From an uncultured Bacilli bacterium (GTDB taxonomy: Bacteria; Bacillota_I; Bacilli_A; RF39; UBA660): 8,517 bases of DNA. The notes under the pieces were generated by a model. The model had not been told where the DNA came from and did not search any database. It was given only the letters and a program-made list of their open reading frames with translations. The stretch is from assembly GCA_947630885.1 (NCBI GenBank), contig CANRJI010000041.1:1-8517 (forward strand). The letters are read 5' to 3'. A program made the translations under genes and the position numbers. Positions 1 to 6,805 of the stretch are shown here, in pieces (the first letter of the stretch is position 1; each line of letters opens with the position of its first letter).

Positions 1-1
1 T

Positions 2-79
2 AAAGATAAAGTTATTGCTGAAATAAAAGAATACCATAAACAAGAAATATATGATGATGATACCAAACTTTATTGCTGA
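2..79 (+). CDS. Possible C-terminal tail of a gene cut by the left window edge
   Basis: Frame 2 is open from the window edge for 25 codons and ends at a TGA (77-79). It reads KDKVIAEIKEYHKQEIYDDD followed by TKLYC. The lysine- and glutamate-rich, hydrophilic composition resembles coding sequence in an AT-rich genome, but the piece is too short to assign to a family. A second coding-looking stretch in frame 3 (see 51-146) overlaps it, so the true 3' end may be frameshifted. The gene would converge on the HD-domain gene. This could equally be chance open sequence; function unknown. Confidence 0.3.
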   Translation, partial: KDKVIAEIKEYHKQEIYDDDTKLYC

Positions 80-146
80 CAATACTTCTAAGGGAAATGA
101 AAAAAATCACTCTCTTTACTTCAATAATTATGATTATGAAAAATAG
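51..146 (+). pseudogene. Possible frameshifted continuation of the left-edge gene, or a short hypothetical ORF
   Basis: Frame 3 is open from just after a TAA at 24-26 to a TAG at 144-146. Its later part reads NFIADNTSKGNEKNHSLYFN followed by NYDYEK, which has a plausible coding composition. There is an ATG triplet run at 51-59 but no Shine-Dalgarno sequence before it, so independent translation is unlikely. A one-base insertion between the frame-2 and frame-3 stretches would explain both as one decayed gene tail. The 10-bp word ttattgctga occurs in both stretches (12-21 and 70-79). The evidence is thin. Confidence 0.2.
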
Positions 147-194
147 AGATATAGAAATGTAAAAAGCCGAGCAAGTTTTAAATGCTGAATATGT

Positions 195-232
195 AAAAAA
201 CTTTGTGTGAAGTTACAAATTAAGTACACACA
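195..232 (-). terminator. Candidate weak intrinsic terminator after the HD-domain gene
   Basis: Read on the minus strand, just past the stop of the HD-domain gene, TGTGTG (232-227) can pair with CACACA (209-204) across a 17-nt loop. A T6 run (200-195) follows three bases later. The stem is only 6 bp and the loop is long, so this is weak. Nothing better is visible in 147-248, which otherwise shows no gene. Confidence 0.3.
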
Positions 233-248
233 TATTAAATATTTTTAA

Positions 249-1322
249 TTAGCTATCTTGCTCAATATTAAAATCTAAATACACATAGTTACTCATATCA
301 TATGCTAAGTTATTTTCTATCATTTTATTTGCAATTTTACAGCACTTAGACATCCTTTTACCATTACATAACGGATCAATATATCTAACTTTTGCCCCAT
401 GATGAACATAATAAACATTTTCTGGTTTTTCTTTTGAAACATTAACCTTTTTAGCATTTTTCCACAAATCAAATACTTTTTTATACTTAGAAGCTTCAAT
501 AATATTGATAACATCACTTTCTTTTAATTCGTATAAATCTTTTATTGAAATTTTACCATCAACATTTAAATTTTTTAAAATATCAGCAAGAAACTGCATA
601 GAATATCTCGTTCTATCTTCACGATACATAATAGATAATCTACTTGTAACTTTTACAAAATTTCTTGCTATCTTTTTCGTTTTAAAACCTAATTCTATTT
701 CCCCATCTTCATTATTTTGCACTTCTATATCATCATATATTTCTTTAATACTTTTTAAATCTAATAATTTATATATAAATAAGGCATTAGATAAAGAATA
801 CTCTAACCTATCCGCGGACAACTGAGGTGTATCATTATCCGCTACTCGATAAAGATGATAATTATCTACTTCCGATATTTCGATATTATCTCTCTTTAAT
901 AGAGCCATTATTTCTTTAGAATTTTTTATAATTTCTGTCGTTAATTCTTCTGTTGATTCTTGATTCATGTAATCTCCATTTAGAAAATCGACGCAATGTT
1001 TAAAGGCCGGCGTTGCAATATCATGAAATAATCCAGATAAAGTTTGCTTCTTATCATGGGTAAAATGCCATACAATTAATGCGACCGCAATCGAATGATC
1101 AAGACTCGAAAAGAAAAAGTGACTCTCAAATAAATTTGAATAAATTGTCCCACAAGTAACACTAATATATTGCTGTGCTAATACTTCTTTAGTATCTATA
1201 TATTCATTTAACCATTCTGGAAAGTTTGGTTCTAAAATTGCAAAATAATCTTTTATTTCTCTATTAATATTATTATAATATTTATTCATTTTCATTACAC
1301 CACTTTTATTTTTATTTAACAC
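249..1322 (-). CDS. HD-domain protein, putative metal-dependent phosphohydrolase
   Basis: The protein (357 aa from the longest start) is soluble and carries an HD signature. A DH pair lies at 75-76, the diagnostic H100-D101 in GLFHDIATPAF, and a distal aspartate D171 in SADRLEYS. This order is typical of HD hydrolases, which bind one or two metals and cleave phosphate esters or nucleotides; the substrate cannot be read from sequence. Beyond about residue 180 no known domain is evident, and the tail is lysine-rich. It is the last gene of a minus-strand operon. A GTG start at 1322 overlaps the tex stop by one base (TAGTG), suggesting coupled translation. However, ATG codons at 1295 (Met10, with GTGGTG just upstream) and 1289 (Met12) are equally good or better starts. 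The family call is solid; the specific activity is unknown. Confidence 0.85.
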   Translation of the reverse strand: MLNKNKSGVMKMNKYYNNINREIKDYFAILEPNFPEWLNEYIDTKEVLAQQYISVTCGTIYSNLFESHFFFSSLDHSIAVALIVWHFTHDKKQTLSGLFHDIATPAFKHCVDFLNGDYMNQESTEELTTEIIKNSKEIMALLKRDNIEISEVDNYHLYRVADNDTPQLSADRLEYSLSNALFIYKLLDLKSIKEIYDDIEVQNNEDGEIELGFKTKKIARNFVKVTSRLSIMYREDRTRYSMQFLADILKNLNVDGKISIKDLYELKESDVINIIEASKYKKVFDLWKNAKKVNVSKEKPENVYYVHHGAKVRYIDPLCNGKRMSKCCKIANKMIENNLAYDMSNYVYLDFNIEQDS

Positions 1323-3490
1323 TAACTTTTCTTTATCAAAGGATTAACTAATGATAAACTGACCTTTCCTTTATCTAAATAAATTTTATCGACATAGCAA
1401 GTTACAATATCTCCTACGGATACCACATCCATTGGATGCTTTACATACTTATCTGAAAGTTTTGATATATGAACAAGTCCATCTTCATGTAAGCCAATAT
1501 CAATAAAAGCACCAAAATCGACAACATTACGAACCGTTCCTTGTAGTTCCATTCCTTCGCGTAAATCTTCTAATTTAAGAATATCACTTTTCAATATTGG
1601 CTTTTCAAAATCTTCACGAAAATCTTTATTAGGTTTTTCAAAACATTTGACAATATCTTCAAAAGTATATTTATCAGTATTAAGTTTTTGTACCATATCA
1701 TCTTCATTAATATTTTTTAAACTATTACATAATTTACTATCTCCTAAATCATTAATACCAAAGCCTAACAATTTTAAAAGATTATTAGCAATATCATAAC
1801 TTTCCGGATGAATAGAAGTAACATCCATTGGATTATCTCCATTAATAATTCTCATAAAACCTACTGATTGTTCATAAACTTTATCACTTAATATTTTTTT
1901 ACTAATAAGTTCTTTTCTCGATGTAATTTTACCATATTCTTCACGATATTTAACAATCTTATCAATACTACTTTTTGTAAGACCGGAAATATATTTCAAA
2001 ATAGATGGACTAGCCGTATTAATATTAACACCGACATTATTTACACATTTCGAAACGACAAAATCTAATGAATTATCAAGTTTCTTTTCATTTACATCAT
2101 GCTGATATTGTCCAACACCAATACTTTTACTGTCAATTTTAACAAGTTCTGATAAAGGATCTTGAAGTCTTCTAGCAATACTTATAGCACTTCTTTTTTC
2201 CACTGTTAACTGAGGAAATTCTTTAATAGCAAGTTCACTTGCCGAATAAACAGATGCCCCTGCTTCACTTACGATAACATATTTAACATCTTTTTCTTTA
2301 TATTCACCTATTGCTTCCGCAACCAATTTTTCACTTTCTCGAGAAGCAGTTCCATTACCGATAGCTACAACATCAATATCATATTTTTTAAATAACATCT
2401 TAAGTTTATTCTTTGCTTCTTCCCACTCATTTTTGGGTTCATGTGGATATATAACTTCAATATCTAATACTTTTGAAGTTGGAGATACAACCGCTAATTT
2501 ACATCCTGTTCGATATGCCGGATCAAAACCTAATACAGTAATATCTTTCATTGGTGGTGTAAGAAGAAGAGACTCTAAATTTTTACTGAATACATCTATT
2601 GCTCCATCTTCACTAATTTCTTTCGTTTCACTTCTAACTTCTCTTTCGATACTAGGAAATATAAGTCTTTTGTAACTATCCTTAATTGCTTCCTTTACAA
2701 TTGAAGCACTCATAACATCATTATCTTTAATAATTTTACTTTCCAAAAAAGAAATAATAAAATCATCATCAATTGTTATATTAACCGATAAAATTCTTTC
2801 CTTTTCTCCTCTATTGATAGCAAGGACGCGGTGAGGCTTAATATACTTAATTCTCTCTTCATAGTCATAATACATTTCGTATACTTTGTTTTCATCGGCA
2901 GCATCTTTTTTCAATTTTGTATGAATAACACCATTATTTTTCATATTATTTCTAATATATTTACGATAACTAGCATTATCACTTATCCATTCCGCAATAA
3001 TATACTTTGCTCCTTCTATCGCACTATCAGTATCCTTAACTTTATCATTTGCATATTCTTCCGCTACTTTATTAATATCTAATTTTTTAAAAGACATAAT
3101 AATTTTCGCTAAAGGCTCAAGTCCATTTTTAATAGCCTCTGTTGCCTTTGTTTTTTTCTTTTCTTTGTAAGGTCTATAAATATCTTCAATTTCAACTAAT
3201 TTTGTACAATTCATAATTGCCTTTTGAAGTTCCTCTGTTAGTAATCCCTTTTCATCAATTAACCTAATTACATCTTCTTTTCTTTTAAGTAAATTAACTT
3301 GATATTCATATACCTCATTAATATTTCTAATTTGTTCTTCATCTAAATTACCCGTCATTTCCTTACGATACCTAGCAATAAAAGGTATTGTGCACTCTTC
3401 TTCCAAAAGTTTAAGTACCGCTTCTACCTGACTATTTTTAATTCCTAAATTATTACCTATTTCATTTATTATTTCTTTATTCATTTCCAT
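1322..3490 (-). CDS. tex: Tex, S1 RNA-binding transcription accessory protein
   Basis: At 722 aa this has the usual length and domain order of the Tex/Spt6-like family. A helical N-terminal region carries the family motif IPFIARYRKE (35-44). A YqgF/RNase H-like domain starts near 318 (GFDPAYRTGCKLAVV). Helix-hairpin-helix repeats lie at about 480-560, including VGVNINTASPSILKYISGL. A C-terminal S1 domain spans about 645-714 (GTVRNVVDFGAFIDIG...DGLVHISKLSD). Tex proteins bind nucleic acid and associate with transcription; the exact role differs between species. The ATG start has AAAGGA ten bases upstream. The gene lies 24 nt after dinB and overlaps the HD-domain gene by one base, so it is probably cotranscribed with both. 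All expected domains are present and nothing appears broken. Confidence 0.97.
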   Translation of the reverse strand: MEMNKEIINEIGNNLGIKNSQVEAVLKLLEEECTIPFIARYRKEMTGNLDEEQIRNINEVYEYQVNLLKRKEDVIRLIDEKGLLTEELQKAIMNCTKLVEIEDIYRPYKEKKKTKATEAIKNGLEPLAKIIMSFKKLDINKVAEEYANDKVKDTDSAIEGAKYIIAEWISDNASYRKYIRNNMKNNGVIHTKLKKDAADENKVYEMYYDYEERIKYIKPHRVLAINRGEKERILSVNITIDDDFIISFLESKIIKDNDVMSASIVKEAIKDSYKRLIFPSIEREVRSETKEISEDGAIDVFSKNLESLLLTPPMKDITVLGFDPAYRTGCKLAVVSPTSKVLDIEVIYPHEPKNEWEEAKNKLKMLFKKYDIDVVAIGNGTASRESEKLVAEAIGEYKEKDVKYVIVSEAGASVYSASELAIKEFPQLTVEKRSAISIARRLQDPLSELVKIDSKSIGVGQYQHDVNEKKLDNSLDFVVSKCVNNVGVNINTASPSILKYISGLTKSSIDKIVKYREEYGKITSRKELISKKILSDKVYEQSVGFMRIINGDNPMDVTSIHPESYDIANNLLKLLGFGINDLGDSKLCNSLKNINEDDMVQKLNTDKYTFEDIVKCFEKPNKDFREDFEKPILKSDILKLEDLREGMELQGTVRNVVDFGAFIDIGLHEDGLVHISKLSDKYVKHPMDVVSVGDIVTCYVDKIYLDKGKVSLSLVNPLIKKS

Positions 3491-3514
3491 TCTTTCTCAT
3501 TCCTTTATAACATT

Positions 3515-4714
3515 CTATTTTTCTTTACTGCTATTAGCAAATCTAATAATATCTTTTCCATATTTACTTCTCATATCATCAATTACATCTTGTAACTTTT
3601 CATTATTTTCCGAGTTTTCTTCTTCTATATTATCAAATATCGATAATTGCTTTTTCCTATTTGGAGACAAGCCACTTATAAAGACACATACACTTCTAAT
3701 ACCATCTTCCCTATTCCATAATTTCTCAAAAATCCGAACAGCATTATCATAGATTTCGTTATCAGTTGATATACTATAATCAAGTTTTTCTTGTTTACTA
3801 ATCTTATCAAAATAACTATATTTAAGCCATACACCTATTGTGTCAGCATACATTTTATTGTCTCTTATTTTCTTACCTATTTCCGAAGACAACTCTCTTA
3901 TAACTTCTTTTATTTTAGCATCTTCCTTATAATTGTAAGCAAGTACTGTCGAAGAAGAAATACTTTTTGCAGCCTCTCTTTCAAAGTAGACAGGACTATC
4001 ATCAATTCCATTAGCATAATCATGCATTATTTTACCCATTGATTTAAATCTTTTAACTAGTTCCTCTTCAGGAATACTAGCAAGTTCCCCAATTGTTTTA
4101 ATATTCATTTCCTTTAGTCTTTTACTGCTCGATTTACCAATCATAAATAAATTTTCAACTGGTAAAGGATGCATCTTTTCATTAATCTCATAACTAAATA
4201 ATGTATGAACCTTATTAGGCTTTTCAAAATCGGAAGCCATTTTTGCTAACAATTTATTATTACCTACTCCCACATTCACTGTAAAACCAAATTTATTGTA
4301 AATATCATCTTTTATCTTATAAGCAAGTTTTACTGGATCACCAAATAAATTTTTACTATGTGTATAATCTAAAAAACACTCATCGATAGAATATCTTTCA
4401 ATAATATCCGTATATGTACTTAAATATTCAAACATTAAATTAGAATAATATTTATAAACTTTAAAATTGGGCGCATAAACTTCCAAATAAGGACACTTTT
4501 TCCTTGCCATATAAATAGGTTCTGCCGTCACTACACCCTTTTTCTTACAAGGATTACTCTTTGCTAAAACAACTCCTCTTCGTTCCTTTTCATCTCCCGC
4601 AATAACAGCATATCTTTCTCTAATATCTTTATCGTAACCTTTTTTAAGCATCCATATAGCAGTCCAACTTAAGAAAGCATTATTTACATCAACATGCAGA
4701 ATAATTCTCTCCAT
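3515..4714 (-). CDS. dinB: Y-family DNA polymerase (DinB/UmuC type), translesion synthesis
   Basis: This 399-aa protein is a complete Y-family polymerase, which copies past damaged template bases without proofreading. The palm carries metal-binding Asp9 (HVDVNNAFLSW) and the Asp111-Glu112 pair (ERYSIDECFLDYT). The DVN..F wording is closer to UmuC-like Firmicute enzymes than to E. coli DinB (DMDCFF); by alignment Phe14 is the likely steric gate. A helix-hairpin-helix-type thumb segment follows (about 185-225), then the little-finger domain (about 250-350). QLSIF at 356-360 matches a beta-clamp-binding motif, and RSKYGKDIIRFAN closes the protein. A GAGGTG ribosome site, built into the last codons of the upstream gene, lies 5 nt before the ATG. 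I see no LexA-type operator upstream, so SOS control is not supported. DinB versus UmuC-like subfamily is uncertain. Confidence 0.93.
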   Translation of the reverse strand: MERIILHVDVNNAFLSWTAIWMLKKGYDKDIRERYAVIAGDEKERRGVVLAKSNPCKKKGVVTAEPIYMARKKCPYLEVYAPNFKVYKYYSNLMFEYLSTYTDIIERYSIDECFLDYTHSKNLFGDPVKLAYKIKDDIYNKFGFTVNVGVGNNKLLAKMASDFEKPNKVHTLFSYEINEKMHPLPVENLFMIGKSSSKRLKEMNIKTIGELASIPEEELVKRFKSMGKIMHDYANGIDDSPVYFEREAAKSISSSTVLAYNYKEDAKIKEVIRELSSEIGKKIRDNKMYADTIGVWLKYSYFDKISKQEKLDYSISTDNEIYDNAVRIFEKLWNREDGIRSVCVFISGLSPNRKKQLSIFDNIEEENSENNEKLQDVIDDMRSKYGKDIIRFANSSKEK

Positions 4715-4716
4715 CT

Positions 4717-5955
4717 TTACACCTCAAAATAATAATCAGTCTTATATATTTGTTTACCCATTTTATAGTATATTGTATATTTACCATGCAAATCTAAAAT
4801 ATTAATATATTTAATATCATCTACTTCATATATTCTTTTGTCAAAAAACTTTTCCAAAATAATATAAACTTTTTCTCCTGTCATATTTTGAATAACAATT
4901 CTATCATTACTTTTAATTATCTTTATCTTATCTAAATTACCTTTTTTATACGACAGTAACGATATTTTAGTATTACTATTTTCTGTCTTTTTTAAAGTAC
5001 CAAATCTCTTTGATATAACTACCTTATAATTAGGTATATTATCATCAAAAGTATATTTAAAATTAACTACAATATTATCTACTTCACTAAGTTCTTCATT
5101 AATAACTTTATAATACTTTGAATCTTTTGAAACAATAATGTCATTACCACTAACACCCACATAATTAAAGTTATCATTTTTAATTTTCTTCGTCATTTCT
5201 CCGTTTTCTCTATCAACCAAAACAACATTATCGCTTATTGCCAGAATATCATTTCCATAAATAGCATTATATCCATAATATCCATTTTCTATTAAATATT
5301 CAGAATCAATTTTACCTAATAAATCCATTTGATATAATGAAATACTTTTTCCTTCTTCATCATATTTATCGCTACCAATAACTAAATGAAAGTTATCAAT
5401 AAAAGATATATTACCAAAATAATGCTTATTTAAATACCATCTAACTTCACCATTATTATCAGCAATATATGGATATCCATTATTACCATAAGAAAAATAA
5501 TCATATGTATCCATCTCATAATTAAAGTCATCTGGTAATTTATCTGTTTTAATATTAAGTGTCTTTTCTTTGTCTCCTATTTTTATTATAACCGTATTAT
5601 CATAATCAGCATATAGCGCATAAATAGGTATCACATGATGTCTTTCACCATGAACACGATAATTAATATCATCGTTATCTTTTCCTTTAATCGTAACAAA
5701 AACATCACTATAATCATCCATTTCAAATAAAACAAGAGCTGTAAGAGGACTATTACCATAAGGATTAACAATTACATTAGGATTATCCATACTATATCCA
5801 TAGCCGCTAAAATAAGCTTCTTTTTGCTTTTGTGAAATAAAAATATCATCTTCTTCCATAATTTTTTTATTTCCCATTACCATCATACTTCCAAAACCCG
5901 CAAGAAGCATCATAAAAATTAAAAATATACCGATTAATATATACAATTTCTTCAT
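4717..5955 (-). CDS. Membrane-anchored AssT-related protein with shortened beta-propeller
   Basis: The 412-aa protein starts with a positively charged end and a hydrophobic stretch (about 5-27), a membrane anchor or uncleaved signal, so the rest should be outside the cell. Residues about 52-140 resemble the N-terminal beta-domain of aryl-sulfate sulfotransferases (NPYGNSPLTALVLFE, HHVIPIYALYADYDNTVIIK). Then come two or three propeller-like repeats (NGEVRWYL, DLLGKIDSEY, DRENGEMTKKI), and a beta-rich C-terminus (about 330-412) ends in GKYTIYYKMGKQIYKTDYYF. Family members are usually longer, and I cannot find the histidine-containing stretches expected in the catalytic blades. It may therefore be a non-enzymatic binding or surface protein, or a very divergent sulfotransferase. 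It leads the operon, 2 nt ahead of dinB. There is no strong Shine-Dalgarno sequence (only GTGG near the ATG). The functional link to dinB is unclear. Confidence 0.7.
   Translation of the reverse strand: MKKLYILIGIFLIFMMLLAGFGSMMVMGNKKIMEEDDIFISQKQKEAYFSGYGYSMDNPNVIVNPYGNSPLTALVLFEMDDYSDVFVTIKGKDNDDINYRVHGERHHVIPIYALYADYDNTVIIKIGDKEKTLNIKTDKLPDDFNYEMDTYDYFSYGNNGYPYIADNNGEVRWYLNKHYFGNISFIDNFHLVIGSDKYDEEGKSISLYQMDLLGKIDSEYLIENGYYGYNAIYGNDILAISDNVVLVDRENGEMTKKIKNDNFNYVGVSGNDIIVSKDSKYYKVINEELSEVDNIVVNFKYTFDDNIPNYKVVISKRFGTLKKTENSNTKISLLSYKKGNLDKIKIIKSNDRIVIQNMTGEKVYIILEKFFDKRIYEVDDIKYINILDLHGKYTIYYKMGKQIYKTDYYFEV
4720..4725 (-). promoter_or_regulatory. dinB ribosome binding site inside the upstream gene's last codons
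   Basis: On the minus strand the last two sense codons of the AssT-related gene, GAG GTG, form the Shine-Dalgarno sequence. They are followed by its TAA, two bases (AG) and the dinB ATG, giving a 5-nt spacing. This fixes the dinB start at 4714 and suggests translational coupling of the two genes. Confidence 0.75.
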
Positions 5956-5969
5956 TTTACCACATAAAT

Positions 5970-5997
5970 ATTATACAACAAAACTAATAAATTTAAA
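5970..5997 (-). promoter_or_regulatory. Promoter of the AssT-like/dinB/tex/HD operon
   Basis: On the minus strand a perfect -10 TATAAT (5975-5970) is preceded after 16 bp by TTTAAA (5997-5992), a 4-of-6 match to TTGACA. Transcription would begin around 5963, leaving a leader of only about 8 nt before the ATG at 5955. That fits the absence of a good ribosome site there. The -10 is convincing; the -35 is weak. Confidence 0.5.
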
Positions 5998-6007
5998 ATA
6001 CATCGCC

Positions 6008-6035
6008 CATAATAATAATATAATTAACTAGGAGG
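6008..6035 (+). promoter_or_regulatory. Promoter and ribosome site region of the DUF6512 gene
   Basis: An AGGAGG ribosome site (6030-6035) lies 5 nt before the ATG at 6041 and decides that start. Two -10-like hexamers precede it: CATAAT (6008-6013) and a perfect TATAAT (6019-6024). Initiation from the second would begin at about 6031, inside the ribosome site, so the first is more credible. No good -35 is visible. The 85-bp gap 5956-6040 thus holds divergent promoters. Confidence 0.4.
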
Positions 6036-6040
6036 TTTCT

Positions 6041-6583
6041 ATGACCCTTAAAAAAATAAAAATAATTGCTGTTATCGGTATTTTCTTAATATCATTTCTC
6101 GCTCATTTTGCCTATGAAATATCACCTAATATCATCTTTTCTTTTATCTTTCCCGTTAATGAAAGTATCTGGGAACACATGAAAATTATCTTCACTTCCA
6201 TTCTTATCTATGGCCTAATTGATTATTTTTTATTAAATAAATATCAAATTACTTATCATAACTTCCCCTTTCAGCTTTATTTTACTGCCTTATTTTCTAT
6301 TCCCCTTTATCTTGTTATTTACATTCCCTTATATAAACTTATTGGTGAAAATCCTTTTATTTCCATTAGCTTACTATTAATAATTTATATTATTTCCCAA
6401 GTTATTAGTTATTATCTTTTACAAGAAAAAAATCTCAAAGTTCTAAATACCCTTGCTATTCCTATTATTCTTCTAAGTTATTTAGGCTTTATCTACCTAA
6501 CTTATAATCCCCTTCACAATTATATCTTCTATGACTTTAAAGAAGAAAAATTTGGTCCTAATGAATATCAAAAAATAGGATAA
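6041..6583 (+). CDS. Multi-pass membrane protein, DUF6512-like
   Basis: This 180-aa hydrophobic protein has about five predicted membrane segments, near residues 8-25, 48-63, 78-97, 106-127 and 136-154. From memory, the motif PVNESIWEHMK (38-48), the preceding HFAYE (22-26) and the tail TYNPLHNYIFYDFKEEKFG (154-172) resemble a family of small Firmicute membrane proteins annotated DUF6512. The conserved Asn-Glu-Ser and Trp-Glu-His residues near a membrane boundary could be functional, but no activity is known to me. It stands alone on the + strand, divergent from the AssT-like operon and convergent with ftsX, with a strong AGGAGG site. The tail has no added domain. The membrane nature is certain; the family name is probable. 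Confidence 0.8.
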   Translation: MTLKKIKIIAVIGIFLISFLAHFAYEISPNIIFSFIFPVNESIWEHMKIIFTSILIYGLIDYFLLNKYQITYHNFPFQLYFTALFSIPLYLVIYIPLYKLIGENPFISISLLLIIYIISQVISYYLLQEKNLKVLNTLAIPIILLSYLGFIYLTYNPLHNYIFYDFKEEKFGPNEYQKIG

Positions 6584-6614
6584 AAAAAGAAATACTATAT
6601 TTTTAAGTATTTCT
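6582..6614 (-). terminator. Intrinsic terminator, probably the original ftsX terminator (repeat copy 1)
   Basis: On the minus strand AGAAATACT (6614-6606) pairs perfectly with AGTATTTCT (6596-6588) across a 9-nt loop. The hairpin is followed directly by TTTTTT (6587-6582). The T-run overlaps the stop codon of the + strand membrane-protein gene. This would end ftsEX transcripts, but the hairpin is now separated from ftsX by about 190 bp of inserted-looking sequence. On the + strand no T-run follows it. Confidence 0.6.
6588..6614. repeat. 27-bp palindromic direct repeat, copy 1
   Basis: This 27-bp sequence is identical to 6806-6832: a 9-bp arm AGAAATACT, a loop ATATTTTTA, and the complementary arm AGTATTTCT. 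It lies 4 bp after the membrane-protein stop codon. The two copies flank a 191-bp segment with terminal inverted repeats, as a target duplication would. Confidence 0.9.
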
Positions 6615-6629
6615 CAGGCCGTTGACAAA
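6615..6629 (+). repeat. Left terminal inverted repeat of the putative MITE
   Basis: CAGGCCGTTGACAAA starts immediately after repeat copy 1. It matches the inverted right end at 13 of 15 positions, including nine in a row (GTTGACAAA). Confidence 0.6.
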
Positions 6630-6667
6630 GTCGGTTTTTCAAACCGGCTTTGTCAATCGGCTTTTTT
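6618..6667 (+). terminator. Strong hairpin with T-run inside the putative MITE
   Basis: GCCG (6618-6621) pairs with CGGC (6658-6661), and TTGACAAAGTCGGTTT (6622-6637) pairs with 6641-6656 with a single G-U pair. The loop is 3 nt and there is one bulged T at 6657. A T6 run (6662-6667) follows at once. This has the form of an efficient rho-independent terminator for + strand transcription from the DUF6512-like gene. It could also serve the element by blocking read-through into it. Confidence 0.75.
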
Positions 6668-6790
6668 AATCTCCCACTTTAGTACTAAAAAAAGAGTGAA
6701 TTTGAATTTTTAATATCAAATAACACTCAATTTTTAACTTTCTATTCCACTTTTAGAATTTTCAAATTTTGGTTTTTACTAAAAATGTAG

Positions 6791-6805
6791 TTTGTCAACA
6801 GTCTG
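6791..6805 (-). repeat. Right terminal inverted repeat of the putative MITE
   Basis: Read on the minus strand this is CAGACTGTTGACAAA, the inverted partner of 6615-6629. It abuts repeat copy 2 directly. Confidence 0.6.

Larger units (their letters stand above)
6615..6805. mobile_element. Putative MITE-like non-autonomous element, 191 bp
   Basis: The segment is flanked by identical 27-bp direct repeats and has imperfect terminal inverted repeats. The left end CAGGCCGTTGACAAA (6615-6629) matches the complement of the right end, CAGACTGTTGACAAA (6805-6791), at 13 of 15 positions. A third copy of the core TTGACAAA lies inverted at 6656-6649 and pairs with the left end in a long hairpin. A weaker inverted repeat lies in the interior (GAGTG...CACTC, about 6695-6729). 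There is no open reading frame of note, so any transposition would need a transposase supplied elsewhere. Long, variable duplications at palindromes recall the IS1182 group, but that link is from memory and unverified. This segment makes up most of the gene-free stretch 6584-6812. Confidence 0.6.

Noticed and set aside
505..825. Plus-strand open frame opposite the HD-domain gene
   Set aside because: It lies wholly antisense to a well-supported gene, has no ribosome site, and its serine/isoleucine/phenylalanine-rich composition is that of a complementary-strand shadow.
249..1322. CRISPR, toxin-antitoxin or defence role for the HD-domain gene
   Set aside because: No repeats, Cas-like partners, cyclase or effector genes are nearby; its neighbours are tex and dinB.
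2433..3082. Two plus-strand open frames opposite tex
   Set aside because: Both are antisense to the intact Tex coding sequence, lack ribosome sites and show no recognisable motifs.
3791..4042. Plus-strand open frame opposite dinB, hydrophobic
   Set aside because: Apparent membrane character comes from the complement of lysine- and glutamate-rich AT-rich codons; the polymerase frame is clearly the real one.
5956..6040. LexA/SOS operator controlling the dinB operon
   Set aside because: I looked for a CGAAC...GTTCG-type palindrome in the divergent promoter region and found none.
6695..6729. Second hairpin in the intergenic region (GAGTG...CACTC with inner ATTTGA/TCAAAT)
   Set aside because: Imperfect stem with an internal loop and no T-run; insufficient to call a terminator or RNA gene on its own, so mentioned only as part of the putative element.
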